This document shows positions 1 to 11,114 of a stretch of DNA of 64,000 bases, one piece after another. The stretch's first letter is position 1; the number at the start of each line of letters is the position of its first letter. Under the pieces are notes generated by a model. It saw nothing but the letters and a program-made list of their open reading frames with translations. It made no database searches and was not told the origin of the DNA. The position numbers and the translations under genes were made by a program. Source of the DNA: Pinus tabuliformis (Eukaryota > Streptophyta > Pinopsida > Pinales > Pinaceae); NCBI GenBank assembly GCA_031772625.1, contig CM062816.1:628486992-628550991 (forward strand). Direction: 5' to 3'.

Positions 1-2048
1 AACCATAACGACAAGCACTGGATAACTTCATAGAGATTGACTATTTAACATATATCCCACTTCATTTGATAAGGATCAAAGGCCATGTATAGTATCATGA
101 TGACCTAGTCGAGACAGTGAACCAACAATGAATCGATGGGAAATTCGATCGCTATTTGGTGCATACTTGATTTCGGGTTAGTTATAGCAAGGCCTGAAGT
201 ATGCATGCAACATACAACAAAAGAAAAAGCAAATTCTAGAATAGATTCCATTACAATGCGAGTATGGTTATACCTTCCTCTCTAATACTCGAAAAATCAA
301 TTGGGGAGCTAAACAAATCATCACAGATTAATTCTATGTATAGATTTGAGTGGAAGAGTTTGTGCATTGCCATATGCTACGCTTCATTATTTAATATATT
401 TCATGCAATAATGGAACGTAATCTCACACAACAATATATTTAGACTCACCATGCACACACCATATAGTTGGGAAATGTTAATATAAGAGTTCTACAGGAG
501 CGTAGTCCCAATAGACAGAGATAAATGCATGATTTACATTCACCCACATAATTATATGTAATTCAAATTATGTATAATGCGTAAAAAAAATACATAAACA
601 CTGTAAAATTACATGAATAGAGACAGAGTACTTGGATTAAAAATTAAAAATAAAAATACATGAATATTGTTATGCACTATACAAATTTCCATGTTCATGT
701 TATATGCAATCGTTGTAATCTCTGCTAGGAAGAATTTAAACATTTACAAAAAAAATTAGACACGTTTTTAACTTAGTATCATAGACATACATCAAACATT
801 CTATGGGTGATTTCATTGGGCAACTGAAGGACAAACTTCCACTCTCCCCCAACCATAGATTAGTTTCACTGTGAATTCTCTTGTAGTTGATCACCCTTCA
901 GACAGATCTAGGGTCTGAGGAAATTACAGGTCACTAAAGCGGCATACGAGAAAGGGAAGTTGTCAAACAGTTCTAATAGGGCTCTCAAGCACAAGATGGT
1001 TAATAGAGTGGGGAAGACATCCCACTTAGTGGATGGTGATATGAATTTATATTATTTTGTCCCACCGCCCCACTGCCTCTAATTGTGGCTGAGTGGGGAA
1101 TTTCCCTGGTTTATTACTAGGGATGTTTTGTCCCTTCAAAATTCAAGGAAAAATGTTGACTTCTTGTCAGAAAACAAAACAACATTCCATTATTTCAGGT
1201 CTTGTATTATGTGCCACCATGTGATAAAGGATAATAAATGCTTGTTACTTGAAATTTCACGGGGCTGGCTTTTAATTTAGGCATAAAGTAACATTTATGA
1301 TTATCAATAATTAATTATGGTTAAAATATAATTTAAAATTAATTATTGTAACGAATTTATAATTACAATTGCAACACTTAAGAATTATTAATTTGTATTA
1401 TTTAATTATTGAGTTATCATTAAACATGTTCGATTACACAAAACATATAAGGATCATATTAATGTGGAGTGATACAACCACATTAATTAATAATTTAGTA
1501 AAAATAGTAGTTCCCAGCTGCAGAGGGTTCAGTACTTGACTTTGTGGATAGTGATGCGACGTTTTAGGGCTACAAGCAAAACGCAGTAATTTCTTCCTTA
1601 TACCAAGGATCCGTAAGGCGATCCAACCTTTTGTTATGTTAATTAATTAATTATATTAATCATTAATTTGGGTCTCGACAAGTTGTGGTTGTCTCCAAGC
1701 TAGTGTCGCCATCACTACTACATTTACAGTAGCAAGGTAGACATGGGGGTGTTACATGGTTTAGAGGATAGTCTCGGTGAAGTTGAATTTACTACAAAAA
1801 ATAGTAGTTTGAAGTACTTTGAAAAAGTTAAGGAAATGACTCTCATTAACCAGGAAAAGTATATTCAATGGCTCGCATAAAGGCTAAAAGGATAAATCCT
1901 AAGATGAGTGTATGGTAGTTGTCCAAGTTGATCCACCATGGTAAACTTACGTTATTATAGATTTCAGAATATTTCATAGATTTAATGGATATTTCAAAAT
2001 TTGCAATCAAGATAAGGGTGGTCCATCCTCACATTGTGGTGGGTCAAC
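1..2048. other. AT-rich stretch without a recognisable gene
   Basis: No coding region is supported. The only open frame of note, about 65 codons near 1083-1280, has no recognisable motif. The part from about 1290 to 1755 ends in a GGGGGTGTTACA-type motif. Many plant Gypsy LTRs end this way, so it may be a relic LTR, but no partner copy was seen. Most of the rest is unremarkable AT-rich DNA. Confidence 0.5.
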
Positions 2049-2053
2049 CTTAA

Positions 2054-2616
2054 TGTTAGAAAATTATATATTATAGAGCAATGGAACACATAAAATATTG
2101 CAGAAATATAAACACAGAAAACGCATAAAACAAGAGAGACACATATATACGCGGTTCACCCAGTTTGGGCTACATCCATAGAGAAACAGCCAGTCCTTCT
2201 TTTATTATATTATCCAGCAAACTAAAGAGATACAACCTACAACAGATCCGCTGTAACACCCTCTTCGCTCTCAATCTCCTCTCTCTTCCTCACTCAGAAT
2301 CCATATATGTGTAGATGTAACACAATTCCCTCATATATAGTGAGGGGTTGCCTTCTAGGACAAAAAACCCTAAATTAAACATAACCTCTACTGTTAGATC
2401 ATCCGCCTAATGAACGGCCCAGATTGACTAGAAATTACTAGACTTTTACAAGGTAATTTTACATCTATTTTTAGCTTCGGGGGCGCTAGCCCCTGGACCC
2501 CCCAGCCGGGGGGGATTTACTCCCTCGAACTGCGTGGAGGGGTGTACAGTCTTCCTAGGGTATACATCCGGCTGAAACCTTTGAATACAGAAGATAATCA
2601 GGCTCCACACCCAACA
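2054..2616 (-). repeat. 3' LTR of the first Copia element
   Basis: This aligns along its whole length with 6695-7252. It begins TGTTAGAAAA and ends CACACCCAACA in plus-strand view, and is flanked outside by CTTAA. A G/C-rich patch near 2480-2545 is the most diverged part relative to the other LTR. The sequence also contains an AAACCCTAA-like word and a CTCTTCGCTCTC-type pyrimidine-rich leader. Confidence 0.95.
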
Positions 2617-2632
2617 ATTTCCCACTTGGAGA
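2617..2632 (-). other. Polypurine tract of the first Copia element
   Basis: The minus strand reads TCTCCAAGTGGGAAAT directly before the 3' LTR. It closely matches the CCAAGTGGGAGAT tract common in plant Copia elements, where plus-strand DNA synthesis is primed. Confidence 0.8.
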
Positions 2633-2865
2633 CTGACTATAGCAACTCCACCACTGCTTTATTTGCTAGACAATAACTCCACTTTGGACCTGGTTGTTTC
2701 TCATCTTCTTCATCATACTTGAAGACCAATTGAAACTGAGCAGATTCTCAGTTTCTCCCTGGTTACAAATTTTGTTAGCATATCTGCAGGATTCTGGCTA
2801 GTGTGTATCTTTTCTAGCATCAACTGTCCATCTCCCAATGCTGACCGTATGAAATGGTACTTGAG

Positions 2866-5821
2866 CTATATATGTTTAGTCTTGGAATGAAATGCAGAGT
2901 TCTTTGCAAGATGTATGGCACTCTGACTGTCACTATATAACCTGCCCAACTCCTGCTTCTTACCCAATTCATCTAGAAACCTTTGTAACCAAATCATTTC
3001 TTTACTGGCCTCTGTAGCAGCAACATACTCTGCTTCTGTTGTTGAAAGAGCAACAACACTATGGATTTTTGAAACCCAACTGACAATTGTTCCACCTACA
3101 ATAAATACATATCTTGTAGTGCTCCCCCTGTTATCTCTGTCACCTACCATATCTGCATCAAAATATCCCTGTAGAGCAATGTTTGAACCACCAAAGCATA
3201 ATGCTTGATTTGTGGTACCTCTCAAATACCTAAGAATCCACTTCACTGCCATCCAATGTTCTTTTCCTGGATTGTTCATGTACCTGCTTACAACTCCCAC
3301 TGCATGTGCAATATCAGGCCTTGTGCAAACCATTGCATACATTAAGCTTCCAACTGCTGATGCATATGGAACTTTAGACATATGAGCCATTTCTTCCTGA
3401 GTATTTGGACACACCTCCTTACTTAATTTGAAATGGCTAGCCAAAGGTATACCAACTGGTTTTACATTTTGCATATTAAACCTTTTCAACACCTTTTCTA
3501 TGTACTCACTGTGAGACAATGTTAATTTGCGATTCTTCTTGTCTCTAGTTATTCTCATACCAAGGATTTGTTTTGCAGCACCCAAATCCTTCATTGCAAA
3601 TGAGTTTGCCAATTTACTTTTGAGCACATTTATTTTCTGCATGTTAGAACCTGCAACAAGCATGTCATCTACATACAATAACAATATAATATAGCTGCCA
3701 TCATTTTGCCTTTTGAGATAAACACAATGATCAGAGTGACATCTAGTATAACCTTGTTCAGACATAAACCTGTCAAATTTTAGATACCACTGCCTTGGAG
3801 CCTGTTTTAATCCATACAAGCTCTTCTTCAACCTGCACACTAGTTTCTCCTTCCATTTTACCTCATATCCTTGTGGTTGCTGCATATATATCTCTTCCTC
3901 CAAATCCCCATGGAGAAAGGTTGTCTTTACATCTAATTGCTCAAGATGCAAATATTCAACTGCTACTAGACTTAAAATAGTTTTTATTGAATTCATTTTA
4001 ACAACAGGAGAAAATATTTCATCAAAATCAATACCTTTCTTCTGTGCAAACCCTTTCACTACAAGTCTAGCTTTGTACCTCTGTTTTCCTCCATCTTCTT
4101 CCTTCAGCTTATAAACCCATTTATTCTACAATGTTGTTTTACCTGCGGGAAACCTGACTAAGTCCCAAGTCTGGTTATGTGCTAAGGAGTCCATCTCTTC
4201 TTTCATGGCTTGCTCCCACTTCTTCCTAGTTTCTACCTGCACTACTTCTTCATAACATTCTGGTTCACCAAAATCTGTCAACAATACATAATTTAATGAA
4301 GAAGAGCATCGTTCAGGGGGTCTACTTATCTTGGCAGATCTTCTAACACCACTTTTAGGTGTTTGAAGTGCTTGTTGTTGTTGTGGTTGTTGTTCTGGCT
4401 GTTGATCATTATGATTTTCAGGCACCATCACTTTTCCTATGATATCGTCAAGCATTGTTTATTCTCTGTTTTCTTTTTCTTCTTTCTTTTCCTGCAACTG
4501 ATTCTTATACAAGACCTTTTCATTGAATATTACATTTATGCTCCTAATGATTTTGTGATTTTCATAATCATATAAGTGATAACCAAAATCATTAACACCA
4601 TGTCCAATAAAGGTACATTTCTTTGATTTTGCCTCAATCTTTGTTCTATTTTCTTTGTTAATGTGGACAAAGGCTTCACAACCAAAAGTCTTTAAAAATG
4701 AGTAGTTTACCTTTTTACCTGTCTATGCCTCTTCTGGAATACCACCATCCAAGGAACTTGAAGGCCCTCTGTTTATTAGATAAACAGCAGTATCTACAGC
4801 ATCTACCCAAAATTGTAAAGGCAATCCTACATGCAATCTCATGCACCTTGCACGTTCCATGATTGTCCTGTTCATCCTTTCTGACACACCATTTTCTTGT
4901 GGTGTTCCTGGATCTGTCTTCTCTCTGCGAATTCCATTCTTTGAACAGTACCTATCAAACTCTTTGCTACAATATTCACCTCCATTATCTGATCTGAGAC
5001 ACTTCAACCTTTTCCCTGTCTCATTTTCAACCAAAGCTTTCCATTTCTTGAAAGTATCAAATACATCATATTTATTTCGAATATAATAAATCCAGGTTTT
5101 TCTGGTTGCATCATCAATAAAAGTAACGTAATAACGAGAGCCACCAAGAGATGATACCTGAGTAGGTCCCCATACATCTGTATGCACAAGCTCTAATTTT
5201 TTTCTCTTCTTTTCTTTTCCAACTCTAAGGAATCTGACTCTCTTCTGTTTTCCATAAACACAATTCTCACAGAAGTCCAAATCAACATTCTTCAAACCCA
5301 GCAACAAATTCCTTGAGTGAAGAATCTTCATCTTCTTCTCACTCATGTGTCCGAGCCTATGATGCCATAATGCTGCATCTGCTCCTTTGGAAGTTAAAAC
5401 ATTAACAGAGTTAGAAATACCATTGCATAAATACAATGTACCAACCTTTTCGCCTTTTGCTATTACCAGGGCTCCTTTGGTGACCTTCCGAGCTTTATCT
5501 GTGAAAGTTGTCACACAACCTTCACCGCCTAACTGCCCAATTGAAATCATATTTTTTTCTTTTCAGATTTGGAACATGCCTTACCTCCTTCAATAGCCAT
5601 TGATTTCCATTCTGTTGTTTTATGAAAATTGTACCCATTCCAACAATTTTACAGGGTTTATCATCACCTAATCGAACTTGTCCAAAATCTCCTTGAACAT
5701 ATTCATGAAAATATTTCTTATCGGGTGTGGCATGGAATAAGGCCCCTGAATCTACCACCCAAGAATCAGTAATATTTTCGAAATAAAGAATCAAAGCATC
5801 TTGTAACACCTCACCTGTCAC
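2866..5821 (-). pseudogene. pol: Copia pol region: protease, integrase, RT, RNase H
   Basis: Reading on the minus strand, the parts are as follows. The aspartic protease lies near 5520-5820 (WVVDSGALFHATPD). The integrase covers about 4720-5550, with an HHCC-type finger (WHHRLGHMSEKKM ... CENCVYGK) and core motifs VHTDVWGP, FIDDATRKTW and DNGGEY. The reverse transcriptase covers about 2870-4460, with LDVKTTFLHGDLEEEIYM, YGLKQAPRQWY and the catalytic LLYVDDML. RNase H ends the region (DSQSAIHLAKN). Integrase before RT is diagnostic of Copia. The region is interrupted in several places and cannot be read through. Confidence 0.93.
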
Positions 5822-5842
5822 ATTTGCTTCATGATTGTTTTC

Positions 5843-6628
5843 TCATTGTTCATCTCCTTCTTTTCCCTTCCGAGACTTGCAGTCTTTCTTCAGGTGTCCT
5901 TTCTTCATGCATTTCCAACACACTATCCCTGATCTGGACTTAGATCTACCTTTTCTTGACTTATTGCGATATCCTGGGCTCTTTCCTCTTTCCATTTTTC
6001 TTCCCTTAGACTCTGCACTCAAAGCATTACCTAATGTCTCACCGGAGCTTTTCCGTCGCATTTCCTCGCTAAGGATTGCACCAACAACATCATCAAACTT
6101 TAAAGTACTAGATCCAGAGACAGAGTTACTAATGGCCATAACTAAACCATTCCAACTCTCTGGCAATGAGCACAGAAATAACAAAGCCCTAACTTCATCA
6201 TCAAAATTTACCCCTACAAAACTTAACTGACTTGTAACTGTATTAAAATCATTTAAATGGTCTGCAACAAATCCACCTTCTGACATCTTCATATTAAATA
6301 AACGCTTCATAAGAAATACCTTATTTGAGGCCAAGGGTTTTTCATATAGTTTGGCCAATGCTGACATTAAACCTTGTGTTGTTGTTTCCTTTGAAATATT
6401 AAATGTTATCAACGTCGCTAGGCACATCCGTATTGTTCCAAGTGCCTTTCTGTCGAGAATATCCCATTCTGTGTCTGTCATACTCGTCGGCTTCTTTTTC
6501 TTTCCACTCAATGGTAGGTACAAATCTCTCTGATATAGATAATCTTCCATTTGCATCTTCCACAGCTGGTAGTTTTGGCTGTTGAATTTTTCGACCCTAA
6601 ACCTACCATCTTCTGCCATTACTCCCAC
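5843..6628 (-). pseudogene. gag: Copia gag (nucleocapsid-like) region
   Basis: About 260 codons. It starts with a short leader ([17 protein letters not shown]) typical of the gag polypeptide of plant Copia elements. A helical capsid-like part follows, containing [20 protein letters not shown] and [12 protein letters not shown]. It then has a basic stretch and a CCHC zinc knuckle, [14 protein letters not shown], near residue 235. In the living family this protein packages the element RNA into cytoplasmic particles. This segment is open over its whole length, although the element as a whole is broken. Confidence 0.9.
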
Positions 6629-6679
6629 TCGAACCAGGAACCCTTCTCTCCTCCGAGTTTATCAGCCAAATAGACCTTT

Positions 6680-6692
6680 GGCTCTGATACCA
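6680..6692 (-). other. Primer-binding site (initiator Met tRNA type)
   Basis: On the minus strand this reads TGGTATCAGAGCC, complementary to the 3' end of plant initiator methionine tRNA. It starts two bases inside the 5' LTR. This is the usual primer of plant Copia elements and marks the start of minus-strand DNA synthesis. Confidence 0.9.
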
Positions 6693-6694
6693 GT

Positions 6695-7252
6695 TGTTAG
6701 AAAAATATATATTACAGAGCAATGGAACACATAAAATATTGCAGAAATATAAACACATAAAATAAGAGAGACACAGATATACGTGGTTCACCTAGTTTGG
6801 GCTACATCCACGGAGAAACAGCCAATCCTTCTTTTATTATAGTATCCAACAAACTGAAGAGATACAACCTACAACATATCCGCTGTAACACCCTCTTCGC
6901 TCTCAATCTCCTCTCTCTTCCTCACTCAAAATCCAGATATGTGTAGATGTAATACAATTCCCTCATATATAGTGAGGGGTTGCCTTCTAGGGAAAAAAAC
7001 CCTAAATTAAGCATAACTTCTACCGTCAGATCATCCGCCTAATGAACGGCCCAAATTGACTAGAAATTACTAGACTTTTACAAGGTAATTTTACATCTAT
7101 TTTTAGCTTCGAGGGTGCTGCCCCCAAACCGCTGCGGGGGGGACAAGTCCCCCCCGCACCCCCCCCCCCGTGGAGGGGTGTATAGTCTTCCTGGGGTATA
7201 CATCCGACTGAAACCTTCGAATACAGAAGATAATCAAGCTCCACACCCAACA
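6695..7252 (-). repeat. 5' LTR of the first Copia element
   Basis: This is the partner of 2054-2616, with the same termini, followed directly by the target-site duplication CTTAA. It lies next to the primer-binding site, which fixes the minus orientation. It has a short deletion relative to the other LTR and a run of about ten C residues in the hypervariable G/C patch near 7108-7177. Confidence 0.95.
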
Positions 7253-7257
7253 CTTAA

Positions 7258-10200
7258 CTCAATTGCAGATTCCAAAATATTATATAGATTTGAGGGACAA
7301 GAGCGAAATCAAACAAGTATTCTAGAGTTCTAACAAAAATGAGTGAAGACAACTATTTCATTTCACTCATGTCCATGGGATCTCCAAACTATTCTAAAAT
7401 CAAGAATTGAGTTAAATTCAACAACAAAGATGAAATTCACAAATAAATTATTTGTAAGGATTGTCCAAGTTTTTTGGGATACGGATAATTGGAGGAAAGC
7501 AATGGCAAGAGTTCATTGGGTTCACAACTATGGTATGCATATACAATAGTGACTATTGTCCTTGAAAAGGCTAGCAGGCTAATCTAAGCATTGAAGTCCT
7601 TTCATGTGATGCATGAGCATATATTTTCTTACCCTAACATGCCAACATATCATAATATTGAAGTTACTCTTGGGAAAATTAGTTACTCAAAGATATTTGA
7701 ATATTATTAATTCTTTGTAGACAGGTCCTTCCAAGCCAAAGAAGGATGTGAAATTTCTACTTTGAGATCTCAAACCAAATATTGTAGTCTACAATGTTGT
7801 CTTAAATGTTTGTGTCCCTTCGAAGCAATAGAAAGGATCCTTTTGGTTGTTGCAACAACAAAGAAAAGTATGTTTAAGCCATCTAGCCCATAATATGGAC
7901 TTGCAATCGAGGTGATGTTCTCCTTCGAAAAAATTGGTGAAACTCCAAGGGTAGTTGAGTAGATGGAACATCGAAGAGTGCTTGCAAGAGTAAGTGTTTA
8001 TTTCGAATCGGCTCACTATATTTACAATGTTATAAGATGACAAGATGCTTTATTACAGTGGTGATTGTTGGACAATGCATTTGACCAAAGTTTAGAGATG
8101 GGTGAAATAGAGAGGTTAAGTGACGGACTATTTAAATGTTTAAGCAAAATGGGACTCAATTCTAAACATTTTCTTTCAAGATTAATGCACTCCATTGAAT
8201 TCAAATAGTAATAATAAATTTATGATCAATCATAAAGTGAAAGTTATCCATAAAATAACACGTAATGAAATTATAATAATATATTTATCATTGATAATAG
8301 GTATAGTTATATATGGCAAGAATAAAAACATGTACACCACTACTCCGACAAGCTTAATACTTGGTCTTAGCGAGAACGATGAATAGTGGAAATAAAGAAA
8401 TTCTTATGATATATTCTATACATCTGATAATGTTATCCTAAGATATCATATTTATCAAATATATATTCTTCAGGGATGTGACAAGTTAGCATGTGAATTT
8501 GATGCTATGCCCAAAGGGTGGTCATGGAACAATGAATGTGGAGACTAAGAGAAATAATAAATCACAATCGAAGAAAGAAATAAAAAAAACTCATGGAAGG
8601 TGAAATAAATTATAAATCCAATGCATCTACATCGGAGTCTATCTAAAATGTTATCCACGTTACAAACCCTAGAAAACATGGGCAATATCATGAGTAATTG
8701 TTAGGAGAAAAGCATTGTTACCTTAAGGAGTATTATAAAATTGTTCTCTTAAGTTTCAAAGATAAGGTTATGTGTATATGAAATTGGGTTGAATTCAAGG
8801 GCAACAAACTCATGGTTGTATATGACTAGAAGTGTCAATAGGTATTTTACCTAAGTGCAACAAAATTTGGAGAATTTGGAGTGAATCTATGATCTCAAAT
8901 CGAGGAAACATAAATTATTTAGTAATTGCACTTAGTTTATCTATGTGTAGCATCACTAGTGAGGAATAACATCTAATATACATGAAGTATATTACTCATT
9001 CAAATACAAGAAAACTAGACATATAATTTATTAAAGGACATCATGATTGTCTGGAGGGTTGCAACTCATTATACCACACATTCAATATATATGGTAGATG
9101 TCCATTTATTATTGTAAATGTCACAAAATAATAAAATATTTATTTATTTATAGTTATTCTTTTGGTTTGCTCCAAAGTGAATATGTCTATACATAGTGGA
9201 AAGTGGGGAGCATCAAATTGTTTCTGGATGATGTGTTGCATTGGTTATGTTTGAGTTCCTAAAAAACGTCATTGTGTTCCTTTACTTTTGGGTTGCCCAT
9301 CATTGCTAGACAAAACACATACCAACCACAACCTCTCAGGTGTAGATATGTAGTTGTGGCTCACAAACAACATTGGCAAATTAATATCTTGAATTAAACA
9401 AGTTTGTTAAGAATAAAACATCGGTATTTGATGCAACGATTGTTGTCATTCTTGAGCTTTGATTCCCTTCCATTCTCCATGTAATATGCTTCTTTGAAAT
9501 ATTTGCTATATTTCCTTGTAAATATATTTGCAAATAGAAACAATAATGTGTTTAATGAATTTGATCCATTTTATTCCCAATTACAAATTATCACCTAATT
9601 TCTTTAGTGAAAGATGTCAAAGCATCGATAAATGGTGCAACGTAATTTTTGGATTTAGGAAGTTCGATGATATTTGAACACAAGAACCTTAAAGACAAAA
9701 AAAAAATCTCAAATTTAACTTTCTAATGTTTAGAAGAGTCTAAAATAGAACATAGTACTTAAATAGACTTATTCTAGAAAACACCTATCTATATTGACCC
9801 TTAAGGATGAAATATCCTAATAAATAGGGTCAATGTTGCATTTCTCTATAAAAAAACATCAAATTGATGATTGATGCTTCATTAAGAAGTCTAATTAGAA
9901 GCTCATTGTGCATTGAATGTTGCTCACAAACATGACAACTTACTTTGAGATGCTCAGCTGTAAAAATGAAATAGAAATGCCAAGAAGGTTGTTCATAAAT
10001 ATTGTGCTTATATTATATCAACCTAAATCCATATTAACTCTATATCTACCAAGTCCGAGAGGGATCAAATCTCTCAAGGTGCAAACCTCTTTTTTGAGTG
10101 CAAAAGAGATGTGATCCCTCTCAACGTTTGATAGATCCAGAGTTAAGATGGATCTAGGTTGGTTTAATTCCCCACTTTAAACAGGTTATATTCCACATGA

Positions 10201-10337
10201 CTACCATGGGTTCTCATCAACCTAGAGACCAAAAACTATTGGTAACTTGACGGAGTTAATTTTACCTTAACTACCTCACACAAATTAATAAAAATTAATA
10301 AAAAAAATAATAATAACATAGAATTTTTATTTTTATT
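7258..10337. other. AT-rich stretch without a recognisable gene
   Basis: Several frames of 60-85 codons exist on both strands (for example near 7789-8204), but none carries a motif I recognise or plausible codon use. There is no clear repeat structure. Codon-free AT-rich DNA predominates, with poly(A) runs near 8580 and 9700. This is probably decayed transposon or intergenic sequence. Confidence 0.5.
10323..10337. repeat. Left target-site duplication of the 10.3-kb insertion
   Basis: ATTTTTATTTTTATT, identical to 11100-11114. Its length is typical of LINE-type target-primed insertion. Confidence 0.5.
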
Positions 10338-11099
10338 TTCTTTCCTCAAAAAAGGTCCTGTAATTTTATTACTGAAAACAAAAATACATTGTGTATATGC
10401 CAAAAAAAATTTAAGGGATATCCAAATGGCCTACATAAAACTGAGCAAAAAGCTCCAATATCAGTCCCCCAGTAGAAGAATCTTGGAGGACCATGTACAA
10501 AAACCAAAACCCAAGGAAGAAACCCCCCAAAAAATACATAATGGTGCAAAGACCCACATTTAGTCAACCCCAAGGGGGACCAAGTTAACAATGGTTGAAT
10601 CCATAAGATAATAAAAGAGGGTCCACGATCCCAACCAATCACCAACAAAACCCAAGCCACTAATCCATCAATAGCCACGCCCAAAAAAAGAACCCGGACC
10701 GAGGAACCACCAACCAGGCATCAACAAAAAATGCCCAAACCACGAGCCTCAGTACGAGCAACATATCAACCCACAATAGGTGGAGAGATGCAACAATAAT
10801 CCACACCAGAAGTAGTGACAATAGGAAATGGGTGCACCAGAAACACTGGAAGGAGACAAACCACGACCAAGGATAAAGGTGGAACCAACAACACAAAAAC
10901 ATAGAGATAACAAATAAAGGGAACTAGTTGCCAAAGTCCATGCCCCCTCAATGTTGAGACCCCTTATACGCAACGACAACAACAAACAACCCACCAGAAA
11001 GTCACCCGAAGGTGACACCATAACCTATCACAAAGAGGATAAAGAAGCATGAAGATGAGGGTTGTAGAGGCTAGGGTTCTAGCCTCTAAGCCCTCCAAG
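10338..11099 (-). mobile_element. Insertion with 15-bp direct repeats, probable retroposon
   Basis: This 762-bp segment is G/T-rich on the minus strand, unlike its surroundings. It is bounded by identical 15-bp repeats ATTTTTATTTTTATT. Read on the minus strand, its end carries an AATAAAA polyadenylation-like signal (CAGTAATAAAATTACAGG), then a purine-rich A-containing tail next to the direct repeat. That is what a LINE-mobilised transcript copy looks like. Minus-strand frames of 60-112 codons near 10346-11021 are hydrophobic and low in complexity, and no protein family was recognised. The repeats are A/T-only, so chance cannot be excluded. Confidence 0.5.
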
Positions 11100-11114
11100 A
11101 TTTTTATTTTTATT
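11100..11114. repeat. Right target-site duplication of the 10.3-kb insertion
   Basis: ATTTTTATTTTTATT, identical to 10323-10337. Confidence 0.5.

Larger units (their letters stand above)
2054..7252 (-). mobile_element. Copia LTR retrotransposon, full length but broken
   Basis: This is a Ty1/Copia element of about 5.2 kb read on the minus strand. It has two LTRs of about 560 bp, a 5-bp target-site duplication CTTAA (2049-2053 and 7253-7257), and LTR ends TGTTAG...CAACA. A primer-binding site for initiator Met tRNA and a polypurine tract sit at the expected places. Gag, protease, integrase and reverse transcriptase/RNase H occur in Copia order. A hand count gives about thirty LTR substitutions outside a hypervariable G/C patch, roughly 6%, so it is an old insertion. 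The coding part is broken at about half a dozen places, so it is a fossil. Confidence 0.95.

Noticed and set aside
7115-7333. Plus-strand frame in the first Copia 5' LTR with a Pro-rich run
   Set aside because: Arises from the C-run of the hypervariable patch and crosses the LTR boundary. Not a gene.
10346-11021. Overlapping hydrophobic minus-strand frames of 60-112 codons
   Set aside because: Composition is G/T-driven, with Trp/Leu/Phe runs in several frames at once and no motif. They are a by-product of the inserted repeat and not a membrane protein gene.
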